64,000 nucleotides of DNA from Telmatobacter sp. DSM 110680. GTDB lineage: Bacteria; Acidobacteriota; Terriglobia; Terriglobales; Acidobacteriaceae. The stretch is from NCBI RefSeq assembly GCF_039994875.1, contig NZ_CP121196.1, forward strand, positions 2,294,001-2,358,000, given 5' to 3'. Made by a program: the position numbers and the translations under genes. Shown here piece by piece: positions 9,554 through 19,786 of this stretch (within the stretch, counting starts at the first letter, position 1; each line of letters begins with the position of its first letter). The notes beneath the pieces were generated by a model. The model was not told where the DNA came from. It saw nothing but the letters and a program-made list of their open reading frames with translations, and made no database searches.

Positions 9554-10123
9554 ATGAACAGTCAGAAAGGTCAGCCCGTGGCAACCGCCAGTCCAACCAT
9601 GCAACCGGTGGAATCGCGACAGCGTCTTTCTGAGCTGTTTGGCCTGCATTATCGACGCGTTTTGATGGCTGCTTATCGGATTACCGGCAGCATGGCAGAC
9701 GCGGAGGATGTGGCGCAGGGAGTATTTCTGCGTCTGACGACGAGCGATGAGTTCGCGGTCAGCAACGCAGCGAGTTACCTGTATCGCGCGGCCATTAACG
9801 GTGCGCTCGACCTGTTGCGGCGAAGGACGGCCGCAGCAAGCGAGCCTCTGGAACTGGCCTTGGGCGTGGCTTCGCAAGGGCTCGGCTCGCGGCCGGAGGC
9901 TGAAGTTGCAAGCAGCCAGCTGGTGCAGTATTTGCGAACGGCTTTGAGCGAACTGAGTCCGCGGGCGGCGGAGATGTTCACGCTGCGGTACGTGGAGGAT
10001 CTGGACAATCGCGAGGTTGCTGCGTTGATGCACACTTCGCAGGCTGTTGTGGCGGTTACGCTGCACCAGGTGCGATCCAAGCTGAAGAAACGGCTCACAG
10101 AGATGGAGCGGGGGAAGCGATGA
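9554..10123 (+). CDS. ECF-type RNA polymerase sigma factor, 189 aa
   Basis: Contains sigma region 2 (LFGLHYRRVLMAAYRI, then DAEDVAQGVFLRL, and YLYRAAINGALDLLRRR) and sigma region 4 with its helix-turn-helix (LSPRAAEMFTLRYVEDLDNREVAALM). The extended N-terminus is unremarkable. The stop overlaps the next ATG (ATGA), and the next gene encodes a zinc-finger anti-sigma protein, so this is a sigma/anti-sigma pair. It heads a run of six tightly spaced genes; the likely regulon includes its own operon. The target promoter motif is not evident. Confidence 0.9.
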   Translation: MNSQKGQPVATASPTMQPVESRQRLSELFGLHYRRVLMAAYRITGSMADAEDVAQGVFLRLTTSDEFAVSNAASYLYRAAINGALDLLRRRTAAASEPLELALGVASQGLGSRPEAEVASSQLVQYLRTALSELSPRAAEMFTLRYVEDLDNREVAALMHTSQAVVAVTLHQVRSKLKKRLTEMERGKR

Positions 10124-12693
10124 AAAACCAGGAAGAGATGCTGGACCAGGCAATCAAGTCGATGCGCGAGGCCGAACCTGAGGCGGGGGAGATCTCCGCT
10201 TCGGCTGAGAAAGTGGCGGGCAGGCTGGGCATTGCCTTTGCGAACGACGCAACCATTGAAAGCTGCGAAGATGTTCAGCCGCTGTTTGGCGCGTATCGCG
10301 CGGGCACGCTTTCTGAAAATCGGTCAGTACTGGTGAAGGCGCATCTGCGTGAGTGCGGTGTGTGCCTGCGGCGGTTCCACTCGGGATCGGGCGCAGTGGA
10401 CTGGTCGACGCCCAAATTGATGCCGGCGCGTACGCATGCTGTACGGCCGTGGGCGATGGGTTGGGCCATGGCTGCTTCGCTGGCTCTTGCGGCAGCGGGC
10501 ACGTTTATGTACAAGGCCTATTGGCAGGTCCCGCAGGGGGTGCGCGCCGAGGTGCAATCGATTGACGGCTCGGCCTCGTTGATCTCAGATTCGGGTTCTC
10601 GTGTGCTCGCGGTTGGCGCGGAGTTGAAGGAAGGCGATCAGTTACGGACATCGGGCGGATCGCATGCGGTCTTGCGACTATCTGACGGATCCACTGTGGA
10701 GTTGAACGAACGCAGCGCCGTTAGCGTGGGTGCGCGCGGACGAAACATGACACTTGATCTCGATCACGGCGCGGTGATTGTGAAGGCTGCGCATCGCACG
10801 TCGGGCCATCTCTATGTGAAGACGGACGATTGCAGTGTTGCGGTCACGGGCACGGTGTTCTCAGTAAACTCGGGGATCAAGGGATCGCGCGTGGCAGTAG
10901 CGCAAGGAGCGGTTGATGTTGCGCATGCCGGAATGCATGCGACCGTCAACGCCGGCGATGAGTTCACGACGACGCAGAATCTTGCGCCGGAGCCGGTGAG
11001 TGAGCAGTTTTCATGGAGTGCGAATCGCGATCAATATATTGAGTTGCTGGCGCAGTTGTCGACGCTGCAGCATCGCATCGAACAGATTCCGATTCCGCAG
11101 CGCTATGGCAGCGACCTGCTGGATCGCATGCCTGGCGATACGCAACTTTACGTGAGCATTCCGAATCTCGGCGATTTTGTGAGCCAGGCCAAGACGATCT
11201 TTGAGGATCAATTGAGACAGAGCCCGGTGCTGCAGCAGTGGTGGAGCAGCGGCAAGCAGGACAAGACAGCGGAACTTGATGAGCTGGTGAATAAGCTGCA
11301 TGATATGAGCCAGTATCTCGGCGACGAGATGGTGATCGTAGCTCTGAAGCAACAGAAGGGCAATGGATTCGCGGTGGTTGCTGATGTGCAGCGCAGCGGT
11401 CTTTCGGATTTGTTGAAGCAGCAATTCGTGTCCGCTTCGCATGGTGCGCTGACGGTGATTGACGAGAGCGCTCTGCAAAACTCGTCCTCGGGCAAACCAG
11501 AAAACGGTGCCTATGCCCTGGTGCGAGAGAAAGAGGTTGTTTTCTCGAACAGCATCGATACGCTAAAGACCATCGATGCACAGCTCAACGCGGGGTCGAG
11601 TGGATTTGCGGGTTCGGACTTTGGCCAGCGGATTAAGTCGGCTTACAGTCGCGGCGCCGGCGTGATTCTGGCTGCCAATTTGCAAGAGATGCTTGCGGGC
11701 GCCACAAACCATGGCAATAAGAAGGGCGATGCGTTCCTGCAGCAGTCCGGTATTGCTGGCGTGCGCTACTTGATCGCTGAACATCGCGAGTCGAATGGGA
11801 CGCCTCAAAATCACTTGAACTTGCAGTTCTCGGGTACGCGGCAACGGGTCGCGTCGTGGCTGGGAAGTCCCGCTCCTGTTGGATCGCTAGATTTCGTTTC
11901 GCCGAATGCTGCGCTTGCGGTGGCCGGCGTTTCCAAAGATCCGACAGCAATTGTCGATGACATGATTGCCATGATGTCGACAGACAAGAACGGGGCGGAC
12001 GAATTCAACAAGGCGCAGTCTGAGCTTGGAATCGATATCCGCAACGATCTTGCAGGAAACCTGGGAGGAGAATATCTCTTCGCGCTGGATGGACCGGTGC
12101 TTCCGACGCCTTCGTGGAAGGCCGTGATCGAAGTGCGGGACTCTGGGCGCTTTGAAACGACGCTGGAACGGCTCGCACAGGCTGTCAACGGTCATCTGCA
12201 AGGCAAGGATGCGCACGGCATCACGATTGATGCGAGCCAGGCAGGTGGGCAGACTTTCCATACGGTGCATAATGCGTCGACGGGCGTTGTTCTCGCCGAG
12301 TATACCTACTCGAACGGATACATGATCATCGCTCCGACGAGGGCGCTGGTGATGGATGCGCTGCATGCGCATTCGACTGGCGATTCGCTCGGGCATTCAG
12401 CTAGCTTCAAGGCGTTGCTGCCGGTGGATCAGAATGAAAACTACTCGGCGGTGGCGTATCAGAATCTTGGGCCGGTAATAACGCCGCTGCTGTCGCACAT
12501 GAGCGGCGAGTCCGCTGACGCGCTGAAGAAGCTGGCATCGGATTCGCATCCCACGGCGATCTGTGCCTGGGGCAAGGACGCGGGGATCGAGGCGGCGAGC
12601 AACAGCAACTTGTTTGGATTCGATTTCCTGACACTTGGCAGACTGCTGCACTCCGACAACAAACAAGGCGCGGTCAGCGCGGAACAAATGTAG
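10120..12693 (+). CDS. Zinc-finger anti-sigma factor fused to FecR domain and large periplasmic region, 857 aa
   Basis: Domain order: an N-terminal zf-HC2 anti-sigma module with Cys49 and H75-x3-C79-x2-C82; one TM at about residues 112-132; a FecR domain at about 140-290 ([27 protein letters not shown]); then about 550 periplasmic residues with two broadly similar halves. Each half begins as a beta-strand-rich 'conversion' segment and contains a phrase like [13 protein letters not shown] or [15 protein letters not shown]; this resembles DUF3352-like proteins, from memory. The predicted role is to hold the upstream sigma factor and release it on an envelope signal sensed by the large outer part. 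ATGA overlap with the sigma gene. The fusion is far larger than normal anti-sigma factors or FecR proteins. Confidence 0.8.
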   Translation: MKNQEEMLDQAIKSMREAEPEAGEISASAEKVAGRLGIAFANDATIESCEDVQPLFGAYRAGTLSENRSVLVKAHLRECGVCLRRFHSGSGAVDWSTPKLMPARTHAVRPWAMGWAMAASLALAAAGTFMYKAYWQVPQGVRAEVQSIDGSASLISDSGSRVLAVGAELKEGDQLRTSGGSHAVLRLSDGSTVELNERSAVSVGARGRNMTLDLDHGAVIVKAAHRTSGHLYVKTDDCSVAVTGTVFSVNSGIKGSRVAVAQGAVDVAHAGMHATVNAGDEFTTTQNLAPEPVSEQFSWSANRDQYIELLAQLSTLQHRIEQIPIPQRYGSDLLDRMPGDTQLYVSIPNLGDFVSQAKTIFEDQLRQSPVLQQWWSSGKQDKTAELDELVNKLHDMSQYLGDEMVIVALKQQKGNGFAVVADVQRSGLSDLLKQQFVSASHGALTVIDESALQNSSSGKPENGAYALVREKEVVFSNSIDTLKTIDAQLNAGSSGFAGSDFGQRIKSAYSRGAGVILAANLQEMLAGATNHGNKKGDAFLQQSGIAGVRYLIAEHRESNGTPQNHLNLQFSGTRQRVASWLGSPAPVGSLDFVSPNAALAVAGVSKDPTAIVDDMIAMMSTDKNGADEFNKAQSELGIDIRNDLAGNLGGEYLFALDGPVLPTPSWKAVIEVRDSGRFETTLERLAQAVNGHLQGKDAHGITIDASQAGGQTFHTVHNASTGVVLAEYTYSNGYMIIAPTRALVMDALHAHSTGDSLGHSASFKALLPVDQNENYSAVAYQNLGPVITPLLSHMSGESADALKKLASDSHPTAICAWGKDAGIEAASNSNLFGFDFLTLGRLLHSDNKQGAVSAEQM

Positions 12694-12715
12694 GCCAAAG
12701 AGCGTAAGAGAATCC

Positions 12716-13657
12716 ATGGGCGTGATTGAACTTGATCGACTGGAGGTGCGGCTTGGCGGCCGCACCGTCCTTGCTGGGCTGACTGGTGAGTTACGAGGTC
12801 ACGCGATCGGTCTGCTCGGTCCGAACGGGGCGGGAAAATCAACGCTCATTAATACACTGCTTGGATTTCATGAGCCTGCCAGCGGTACCGCCAAGGTGCT
12901 CGGGCTGGATGCGCGCGCGGACCGGATGCGTATTCGCCAGAGCGTCGGCTACATGCCGGAGAACGATTCCTTCATCGGCAATATGACGGGCGTGCGATTT
13001 GTGCGCTACATGGCAGAGCTTGCGGGGTTGCCGCCAGCGGAAGCGCTGGAGCGTTCGCACGAGGCTCTCTTCTATGTCGGTTTGGGCGAAGTGCGCTACC
13101 GCAAGATCAGCACTTATTCTTTGGGGATGAAGCAACTGATCAAGCTGGCGCAGGGATTAGCGCACGGACCGAAGCTGCTGATTCTCGATGAGCCGACGAA
13201 CGGGTTAGATCCTAACGCCCGGCAGCGCATGATTCAGCTCATCAAAGAGATTCGCAAGCAGGGCGGGACGCAACTGCTGATCTCTTCGCACCTGTTGCGC
13301 GATATCGATGAAACCTGCGACGAAGTGCTGATCCTCAATAAGGGACGCATTGCGGCGATATCGAATATCGAAGAAGAGCGCCGCTCGCACCTCAACTTTA
13401 TCGAGTTGGAGATGGCGGGAAACACCGAAGCATTTGTGCAGAAGATGCGTTCACTAGGGTGCGAATGCGCAAGCTTTGCCGGCGGTAGGATCAAGTTGGT
13501 GATGCCGGATGCGCTGAGCCCTCGCGATCTTTATGTGACCGCGGCGGAGAACGGCGTACAGATCCGGCGCATTCAGTTGCGGCGCGATTCTCTTGAGGAC
13601 ATTTTCCTGCGGGCAATGGATTACGAGGGAGGGCGAGTAGATCATGTCAGTGTTTGA
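12716..13657 (+). CDS. ABC transporter ATP-binding protein, 313 aa
   Basis: ABC-2-type exporter ATPase with Walker [10 protein letters not shown], signature-like SLGMKQ, Walker [10 protein letters not shown]-loop TNGLDPNAR and switch His in SSHLLRD. The C-terminal ~90 residues form an extra domain typical of the CcmA/NatA branch. The ATG at 12716 directly precedes the family start ([10 protein letters not shown]); an earlier in-frame ATG at 12635 lies inside the FecR gene and is not needed. It begins 22 bases after the anti-sigma gene and overlaps the permease gene by 14 bases, so it belongs to the sigma operon. Confidence 0.85.
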   Translation: MGVIELDRLEVRLGGRTVLAGLTGELRGHAIGLLGPNGAGKSTLINTLLGFHEPASGTAKVLGLDARADRMRIRQSVGYMPENDSFIGNMTGVRFVRYMAELAGLPPAEALERSHEALFYVGLGEVRYRKISTYSLGMKQLIKLAQGLAHGPKLLILDEPTNGLDPNARQRMIQLIKEIRKQGGTQLLISSHLLRDIDETCDEVLILNKGRIAAISNIEEERRSHLNFIELEMAGNTEAFVQKMRSLGCECASFAGGRIKLVMPDALSPRDLYVTAAENGVQIRRIQLRRDSLEDIFLRAMDYEGGRVDHVSV

Positions 13658-14525
13658 TCATGAATACCGGCCCTATGAAGGCCGTTTGACTGCGCTGGGG
13701 TCGCGTCCGCTGGTGCTGGCACGCTATGCAATGAACGAGGCGTGGTCGTCGAAGATTTCCGTCGGGCTTTTCGTGCTCGGGCTTTTGCCGTGCCTGGTGA
13801 ACTTGGTGATTATTTACGTTGCCGATAATCCTATTGCGCGAGCGCTCATTTTGCGCGGCGGCGGCGGGAACACTCCGTTCAGCATCGGCGAATCCTTCTT
13901 CCTGCAGGTATTGGAGACGCAGTGCTGGTTTGCGCTGGTGCTGGCGGCATGGATTGCGCCGCGACTTGTCTCATTCGATTTGAGCGACAACGCGCTTCCG
14001 ATTCTGCTGAGTCATCCGATCTCGCGGTTTGGTTATCTGCTAGGCAAATTCATAGCGCTGGCCGTTTTTCTGTCGTACGTCACGTGGATTCCATGTCTGA
14101 CGTTATTTGTTTACCAGTGCTACGCTTCTCCGGTTCCTTGGGGTATGGACCATCTTCGGTTAGGTGCCGGGCTCTTCATTGGCGCTGCGATTTGGATTCT
14201 ATTGCTCTCAATGGTGGGGCTTGCCGTGTCGTCGTGGGTAAAGTGGCGGGTAATCGCCACGGGGGCCATGTTTGCGGTGGTGTTTGTCCCAGCGGGTGTC
14301 GGGGGCATTGCCAGCGCCATTCTTCGGACGAAGTGGGGGTTGCTGCTAAATATTCCGGTGGTGATGTCTGAGCTGTGGCAGCGGTTGCTGGGCGCACCTT
14401 CCTTTATGAATTCGCGTTTGGACTTGCCTACGTTCGCCATCGTCTCGGTCCTGATCGCCGCTTGCATGTTGTGCGTGGCGGTTCTGAATGCACGCATTCG
14501 TGCGCGAGAGGTGGTGCGCGGATGA
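13644..14525 (+). CDS. ABC-2 type permease, 293 aa
   Basis: Membrane protein with about six TMs: a first near residues 40-60, then a pair near 90-110 and 130-155, and three in the second half. The start ([13 protein letters not shown]) matches a family of ABC-2 permeases encoded in acidobacterial and myxobacterial exporter operons. It overlaps the upstream ATPase by 14 bases and the downstream ATPase by 4 bases (ATGA), which implies coupled synthesis of the complex. Substrate unknown. Confidence 0.8.
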   Translation: MSVFDHEYRPYEGRLTALGSRPLVLARYAMNEAWSSKISVGLFVLGLLPCLVNLVIIYVADNPIARALILRGGGGNTPFSIGESFFLQVLETQCWFALVLAAWIAPRLVSFDLSDNALPILLSHPISRFGYLLGKFIALAVFLSYVTWIPCLTLFVYQCYASPVPWGMDHLRLGAGLFIGAAIWILLLSMVGLAVSSWVKWRVIATGAMFAVVFVPAGVGGIASAILRTKWGLLLNIPVVMSELWQRLLGAPSFMNSRLDLPTFAIVSVLIAACMLCVAVLNARIRAREVVRG

Positions 14526-15475
14526 ATGCAACGAACGACACAATTCGTTTTGAGAATGTCTCGAAGTTCTACGGCGAGGTGCTGGGCGTGAACAAGGTCT
14601 CGCTGACACTTTCGCCCGGTATCACGACGCTGGTGGGGCCGAATGGATCCGGCAAGACTACGCTGATGAACCTGCTGACCGGTCTGGTGCAGCCGTCCCG
14701 TGGGACGGTCTCAGTCCTGGGTCTTTCGCCGTCGAATGCGACTGAGTTCTTTTGCAACGTGGGGTATTGCGCACAATTCGATTCTTTTCCGCGCGGGCTG
14801 ACTGGATTCCAGTTTGTGTTCGACAGCTTGATGCTGTTTGGCATGACCGAGGAGGATGCTTATCAGCTTACGCAGGAGTCGCTGGAGCGCGTGCAGCTGA
14901 GCGATGAAGCGGCACACCGGAAGATTGCCGGATATAGCAAAGGGATGCGGCAGAAGATCAGGCTGGCGCAAGCGGTGGCGCATCATCCGCGGGTGCTGGT
15001 GCTGGATGAACCATTGAACGGGCTTGATCCGATGGCGCGAGCTGAGTCGCTGGCCTTGTTTCAGGAACTCGGGCGGCAGGGAATGCATGTCATTATTTCG
15101 AGCCACATTCTCGATGAGGTCGATCGCATCTCCGATCGCGTCGTGCTGATTACGGGCGGATATTTAATCGCTCAGGGAAATATCCACGAGGTTCGGAAGG
15201 AAGTGCGCGACAAGCCGATGCAGGTGTTGATTCGCTGCGATCGTCCGGATTTGCTGGCGTCAAAGATGTTTGCCGTGAATCACTGCGTGGAGGCACGTCT
15301 GCATGCGGATGGAAACGGAGTGTTTTTGCGGACCGGCGATATCGATGAGTTCTATCGCTTGTTGAATGAGATTGCCGTCGAGGGGTTGGTGAAGATTGAA
15401 GCGGTTGCACCGGCCGATGACAATGCGAATGCAATCTATCAATACCTGATTGGTTCTGACGGGGTGGCCTCATGA
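14522..15475 (+). CDS. ABC transporter ATP-binding protein, 317 aa
   Basis: Second ATPase of the operon, with Walker A GPNGSGKTT, signature-like SKGMRQKIRL, Walker B RVLVLDEP, D-loop LNGLDPMAR and switch His in SSHILDE. The start at 14522 uses the ATGA overlap with the preceding permease; longer in-frame readings run back into that gene and are rejected. It is clearly diverged from the 12716 ATPase, so the operon encodes two distinct ATPases rather than a fresh duplicate. A C-terminal extension of ~80 residues may contact the permease or regulate it. Confidence 0.85.
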   Translation: MNATNDTIRFENVSKFYGEVLGVNKVSLTLSPGITTLVGPNGSGKTTLMNLLTGLVQPSRGTVSVLGLSPSNATEFFCNVGYCAQFDSFPRGLTGFQFVFDSLMLFGMTEEDAYQLTQESLERVQLSDEAAHRKIAGYSKGMRQKIRLAQAVAHHPRVLVLDEPLNGLDPMARAESLALFQELGRQGMHVIISSHILDEVDRISDRVVLITGGYLIAQGNIHEVRKEVRDKPMQVLIRCDRPDLLASKMFAVNHCVEARLHADGNGVFLRTGDIDEFYRLLNEIAVEGLVKIEAVAPADDNANAIYQYLIGSDGVAS

Positions 15476-16338
15476 TGCAGCAGAGCGTTGGAAGCGCGGT
15501 TAGCATTCTGCGGCAGCAGCCGTGGTCGCTGTGGTGGGTCCAGGCTCGGCGCTTGAGCCGCATTGAAATCCGTCGCAATCTTTTTACGAAGCGTGCGTGG
15601 TGGATCTATTTCCTGGCGTTTATCCCGGCCGTGATCATCTTCATTCACCTGATCTTCGATCCGCACTCGGGATCGAACATGAGCGAAGACACCGTGATTC
15701 TGGCGGGTGTGGTGCAGCTCTATTATGTGCGCCTGGGAATCTTCTTCGGATGCCTGGGAGTTTTCTCGCGGCTGATTCGCGGAGAGATGATCGAGCGAAG
15801 CATTCATTACTATCTGTTATCGCCGGTGCGTCGTGAAGTGATTCTGCTGTCGAAGTTTTTTGCGGGCGCGGTGACGTCGGTTGTGCTGTTCGGCGCGGCT
15901 GTGATTGCCGACTTTGTTTTGATGTACGCGGGATATGGTGCTGCGGGCCGAGACTTCATGCTACAAGGACCGGGATTGGGACAGATAGAGGCGTATCTAT
16001 TGATCGTGGTGCTTGCATGCCTCGGGTATGGCTCGCTATTTCTTCTGCTGAGCCTGATGTTCCGGAATCCCATGCCGGGAGCAATGTTGCTGCTGGGGTG
16101 GGAGGCGATTAATCCCGTCATGCCTTCGCTGCTGCAGAAATTCAGCGTTGCTTCTTACCTGAGGCACCTGATGCCAGTGAGCGTCCCAGCGGAGGGCGTG
16201 TTTGCACTGCTTACAGTTGAGACTGAGCCCGTGGCGGCGTGGGTGGCGGTGCTGGGACTTTTAGCGTTAATTGCGCTGGTGCTCACTTATACGTGCTATC
16301 GCATGCGCCGGCTCGAGATCCGCTACACGACTGACTAA
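15472..16338 (+). CDS. ABC-2 type permease, 288 aa
   Basis: Last gene of the operon, starting in the ATGA overlap of the upstream ATPase. It has about six TMs, the first around residues 42-62 after a basic segment (RRLSRIEIRRNLFTKRAWW), and contains an ABC-2 permease phrase (YYLLSPVRREVILLSKFF). It ends 7 bases from the convergent stop of the Aas-like gene on the other strand. With the 14522 ATPase it forms the second exporter of the sigma-factor operon. Substrate unknown. Confidence 0.8.
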   Translation: MMQQSVGSAVSILRQQPWSLWWVQARRLSRIEIRRNLFTKRAWWIYFLAFIPAVIIFIHLIFDPHSGSNMSEDTVILAGVVQLYYVRLGIFFGCLGVFSRLIRGEMIERSIHYYLLSPVRREVILLSKFFAGAVTSVVLFGAAVIADFVLMYAGYGAAGRDFMLQGPGLGQIEAYLLIVVLACLGYGSLFLLLSLMFRNPMPGAMLLLGWEAINPVMPSLLQKFSVASYLRHLMPVSVPAEGVFALLTVETEPVAAWVAVLGLLALIALVLTYTCYRMRRLEIRYTTD

Positions 16339-16345
16339 AACATCA

Positions 16346-19300
16346 TCAGGCCATTGAGGCAGCCAGCGCTTTAACGCCGCGCAAGTCGATTTTGCCGGTG
16401 CCTAGAATGGGCAGCGCATCCACATGAAAGAAGGCGCCGGAGCGTGGCTTCCAGAGTGCAGGCAGATCACACTGCGCGAACTTCTCAATCACGGGGGCGA
16501 GTCTCTCAGTTGAAAGCGTGGAGATGACGACGATGCGTTCGCCTTTCTTGTCGTCGGGCAGCGCGGTTACAGCGAAGACTTGCTCGGTGACGCCGGCCAA
16601 TTCCTGCAGCTTGTCTTCAATGCGGATGTGAGGGACCATCTCGCCGCCGATTTTGCTGAAACGGGAGAGGCGATCGGTGATGGTGAGGAATCCATCCTCT
16701 TCCATGATGGCGACGTCGCCAGTGGTGTACCAGCCGTCGTGAAGAACTTCGGCTGTCTTCTCCGGCTTGCCGAGATAACCCTTCATTACATTCGGACCTT
16801 TGACGAGCAGCATGCCGGGAGTTCCGGGTGTGACGGGTTCGCCGGTATCGATGTCGACGACTTTGACGGTGACGCCTGGAAGTGGATGGCCAATTTTTCC
16901 GCGACGCGCGCCGACCTGGCGGAAACCCGGTGCGCGGAAGTCGCGGCCATTAACGGTGACCACGGGTGAGCACTCGGTGCAGCCGTAACCCTCGAGCGGA
17001 CGGATGCCAAAGGTGTCTTCGAAGGCGAGGGCGACGCGATCGGCGAGTTTTTCAGCGCCCACGAGAACGTACTGGAGGCTGCCAAAACTCTCAGGCGAGC
17101 AGCGGCGCATGTAGGCCTGCAGAAACGTAGGCGTGGCGATGAGGAAGGTGACGTGGTATTGCGCGACCAGTTCGCCGATGACTTTGGTGTCGAGCGGATT
17201 GGGGTGGTAAACGACGCCAACACCGTTAGCGGCGGGCATCCACAAGGCCGCCATGAATCCGAAGGAGTGAAAGAAGGGAAGGATGCCGAGGATCTTGTCT
17301 CGTCCATCGAGCATGAAGACTTGCGACACCTGCTGAATGTTGGACGCGATGTTGTAGTGCGTGAGCATGACGCCCTTGGGGTCACCGGTACTGCCGCTGG
17401 AGAAGATAACGGTGGCGAGATCGTCCACGTTACGTTTGCCGGGAACGGCGCCGATGGCTTTGCGCAGGAGAGTCTGCGGCATGGTGGATGCGAACAGCAG
17501 AGCGACAAGTTTTTCGCCGGAGCGTGGGGACTGCAGTACATCTTCGAGGAAGATGGTGCGGCCCGGAATTTCGAGTTTAGGAAAGCGCTCGACAAAGGCT
17601 TTCGAGGTGATGACGACATCGACGTCGCACTGTTTTGCGCAGGAAGCGATGACTTCGCTGGATGCGGTGTAGTTGAGGTTAACTGGGACACGGCCGAGCA
17701 ACGTTAGCGCGTAGTTGGTGAGTGCTCCGCCGACCGAGGGCGGCAGCAAGAGTCCGATCATCTGCTGCTCGCCGATGGTTGGACGCAGTCGTCGCGCGAT
17801 ATAGATGGTCTTGGTGAGCGCGGAGAAGAAGCGGACTTTTGGAGTTTTGCCATCGGCGATCATGAAGCGCAGAGGGAAGCGGCGCGCGGTGCGGACGAAG
17901 GCGCGATCGAGCGTACGCATGCGGCTTTTGCGCTCACGGAATGCATCGGCCTGGAGTTCCTGCACGGCGGCGCGGACGGCAAGAGCCGACGATGTTGGCG
18001 GCATTGGCGTGCCGAAGCTGACGGTGACGGGGTAGGGAATGCGGCGCGGCACCTTCCAAAGGAAACGACCGCGTTCAAAGCTGAAGATGCTTCCCCATAC
18101 GCCGTCGAGGTTCACGGGGATGATGGGGGCATCGACGCCCTTCATGATGCGCTCGAGTCCGCGACGGAAGGGGAGCATCTGGCCGGTTCGCGTGATTTGA
18201 CCTTCGGCGAAGATGCAGACGATCTCGTCCTGGCGGAGGGCCTCGCTTGCGGTGCGGAGTGAACGAATCATCTCGCGGGGGCGCTGTTCGCTGGAGATGG
18301 GGATGGCTTTCATCATGCTCGCAAAGGGCTTGATGACGCGGTGCTCGTAGATGCCCTTGTACATGAGAAAGCGGATGGGACGATCTGTTGATGCGATCAG
18401 AAGCGCCACGTCGACGAACGACATGTGATTGCAGACGAGTAACGCGCCGGTTTTCTCAGGGAAGTTGTCGCGGCCAAGGACCTTGACGCGATAAATGCTG
18501 TGCGTGACGAGGAAGAGGATGAGGCGGCCGAACCATTCGGGCAGCAAGATGAGAACGTAGACTGTGCCGGCTGCGGTAATCACCGAAGCGGCAAGCATGA
18601 TGCCGCGTGGGTTGAGATGAATGAATTTGGTGAAGACGAAGTAGGCGCCGGAAGAAAGGGCGATGCCGACGAAGGACAGAAGATTTGCGGCGGCAATGAT
18701 TCCGCCCTTGTTCTCCTCTGCAGGACGATGCTGAATGAGCGCGTTTACGGGAACAGCGAAGAAGCCAGCCCAGAAACCGAGAGTTCCAAGCAGAACGGCC
18801 GAACCGATGACGCCGACGTGCATAGTACCTAGCGCGATGCCGGTACACGTCATGCCGATGGAGCCGAGCGGGATGAGTCCGTATTCGATTTTGTTGCCGC
18901 TGAGAAGGCCGGCGATCATGCTGCCGATGCCTATTCCGATGGCGAGGGAGGCGTTGAGGTAGCCGGTCTCTGTCTGGCCGATGTGCAGAACGTCTGGGCC
19001 GAAGACGATGATGGTGGAGAACAGCAGCGAGCCGAGGAACCAGAAGTAGGTGTTGCCGAGGACGGCCAGGATGAGCGGCTGATCGGCGCGCATCATCTTG
19101 ATCTGTTGCCATAGGTCGCCGACAAAGTTTATGCGAAATTTTTTCTCCGGTGCAGCGGCGGGAACGCGATCGAGGCCGAAGCTGGTGGCGAGTCCCGCGC
19201 AAGCGAGCGCGAGGAGCGCATATCCGGCGTAAATCTCGTGACCATGGAAGTGTTCGGCCATCGCTGCGCCGGTGACGGTGCCGATGATGATGGCGAGAAA

Positions 19301-19786
19301 CGTCCCGAGTTCGATAACGCCATTGCCCCATGAGAGCCGTTTGGCCGGAAGCAGTTCTGGGAGAAGTCCATACTTCGACGGGCCGAAGAGAGCGGCCTGC
19401 GTTGCGACCAGACCGAGGGCGACTAGCGTGAGCGTGCGCTGGTGCATAGCGAGTCCCGCAGTCGCCACAGTCATGGCTGCGATTTCCATCACCTTTGTCC
19501 AGATGGTGACGCGGCGCTTGCTGAAATGATCAGCGAGCCAACCCCCGGTCATGCTGAAGAGCACGAATGGCATCGAGAACAGGAAAGTGACGGTGGCAAC
19601 AAAGGTGTCACGTTCATCCTTACCAAGGCCCATACCGACGACCATGGCCAGCAGCAGGTTACGCAGGATGTTATCGCTGTATGCGCCCTGAAACTGGGTC
19701 GCAATCAATGCCCAGAAGCCGCGCTCGCTGCGCTGAACGTCTGGGACAAGAGGGGCCGGTTGAGGCGCGGAATCGGCTGTTCGCAT
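16346..19786 (-). CDS. aas: LplT-Aas fusion: lysophospholipid transporter / PlsC acyltransferase / acyl-ACP synthetase, 1146 aa
   Basis: Three modules in one chain. Residues ~20-430 are an MFS transporter of LplT type (about 12 TMs, QFQGAYSDNILRN, FGPSKYGLLPELLP). Residues ~435-640 are a PlsC acyltransferase with the H454-x4-D459 motif (NHMSFVD) and a later FAEGQITRTG. Residues ~650-1146 are an AMP-binding acyl-ACP/CoA synthetase with the P-loop SSGSTGDPKGV near 790, YGCTECSP, and TGDVA. Together they would import lysophospholipid, activate a fatty acid and reacylate the lipid. In E. coli lplT and aas are separate adjacent genes; the fused form is known from other phyla. Confidence 0.9.
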   Translation of the reverse strand: MRTADSAPQPAPLVPDVQRSERGFWALIATQFQGAYSDNILRNLLLAMVVGMGLGKDERDTFVATVTFLFSMPFVLFSMTGGWLADHFSKRRVTIWTKVMEIAAMTVATAGLAMHQRTLTLVALGLVATQAALFGPSKYGLLPELLPAKRLSWGNGVIELGTFLAIIIGTVTGAAMAEHFHGHEIYAGYALLALACAGLATSFGLDRVPAAAPEKKFRINFVGDLWQQIKMMRADQPLILAVLGNTYFWFLGSLLFSTIIVFGPDVLHIGQTETGYLNASLAIGIGIGSMIAGLLSGNKIEYGLIPLGSIGMTCTGIALGTMHVGVIGSAVLLGTLGFWAGFFAVPVNALIQHRPAEENKGGIIAAANLLSFVGIALSSGAYFVFTKFIHLNPRGIMLAASVITAAGTVYVLILLPEWFGRLILFLVTHSIYRVKVLGRDNFPEKTGALLVCNHMSFVDVALLIASTDRPIRFLMYKGIYEHRVIKPFASMMKAIPISSEQRPREMIRSLRTASEALRQDEIVCIFAEGQITRTGQMLPFRRGLERIMKGVDAPIIPVNLDGVWGSIFSFERGRFLWKVPRRIPYPVTVSFGTPMPPTSSALAVRAAVQELQADAFRERKSRMRTLDRAFVRTARRFPLRFMIADGKTPKVRFFSALTKTIYIARRLRPTIGEQQMIGLLLPPSVGGALTNYALTLLGRVPVNLNYTASSEVIASCAKQCDVDVVITSKAFVERFPKLEIPGRTIFLEDVLQSPRSGEKLVALLFASTMPQTLLRKAIGAVPGKRNVDDLATVIFSSGSTGDPKGVMLTHYNIASNIQQVSQVFMLDGRDKILGILPFFHSFGFMAALWMPAANGVGVVYHPNPLDTKVIGELVAQYHVTFLIATPTFLQAYMRRCSPESFGSLQYVLVGAEKLADRVALAFEDTFGIRPLEGYGCTECSPVVTVNGRDFRAPGFRQVGARRGKIGHPLPGVTVKVVDIDTGEPVTPGTPGMLLVKGPNVMKGYLGKPEKTAEVLHDGWYTTGDVAIMEEDGFLTITDRLSRFSKIGGEMVPHIRIEDKLQELAGVTEQVFAVTALPDDKKGERIVVISTLSTERLAPVIEKFAQCDLPALWKPRSGAFFHVDALPILGTGKIDLRGVKALAASMA

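Noticed and set aside
16786..17691. 301-codon minus-strand reading within the Aas gene
   Set aside because: It is an alternate frame of the same strand as the LplT-Aas gene; Ser/Pro/Arg-rich text is typical of a frame shadow.
18456..19331. 291-codon minus-strand reading within the Aas gene
   Set aside because: Another frame shadow with extreme Arg/His composition over the MFS-coding region.
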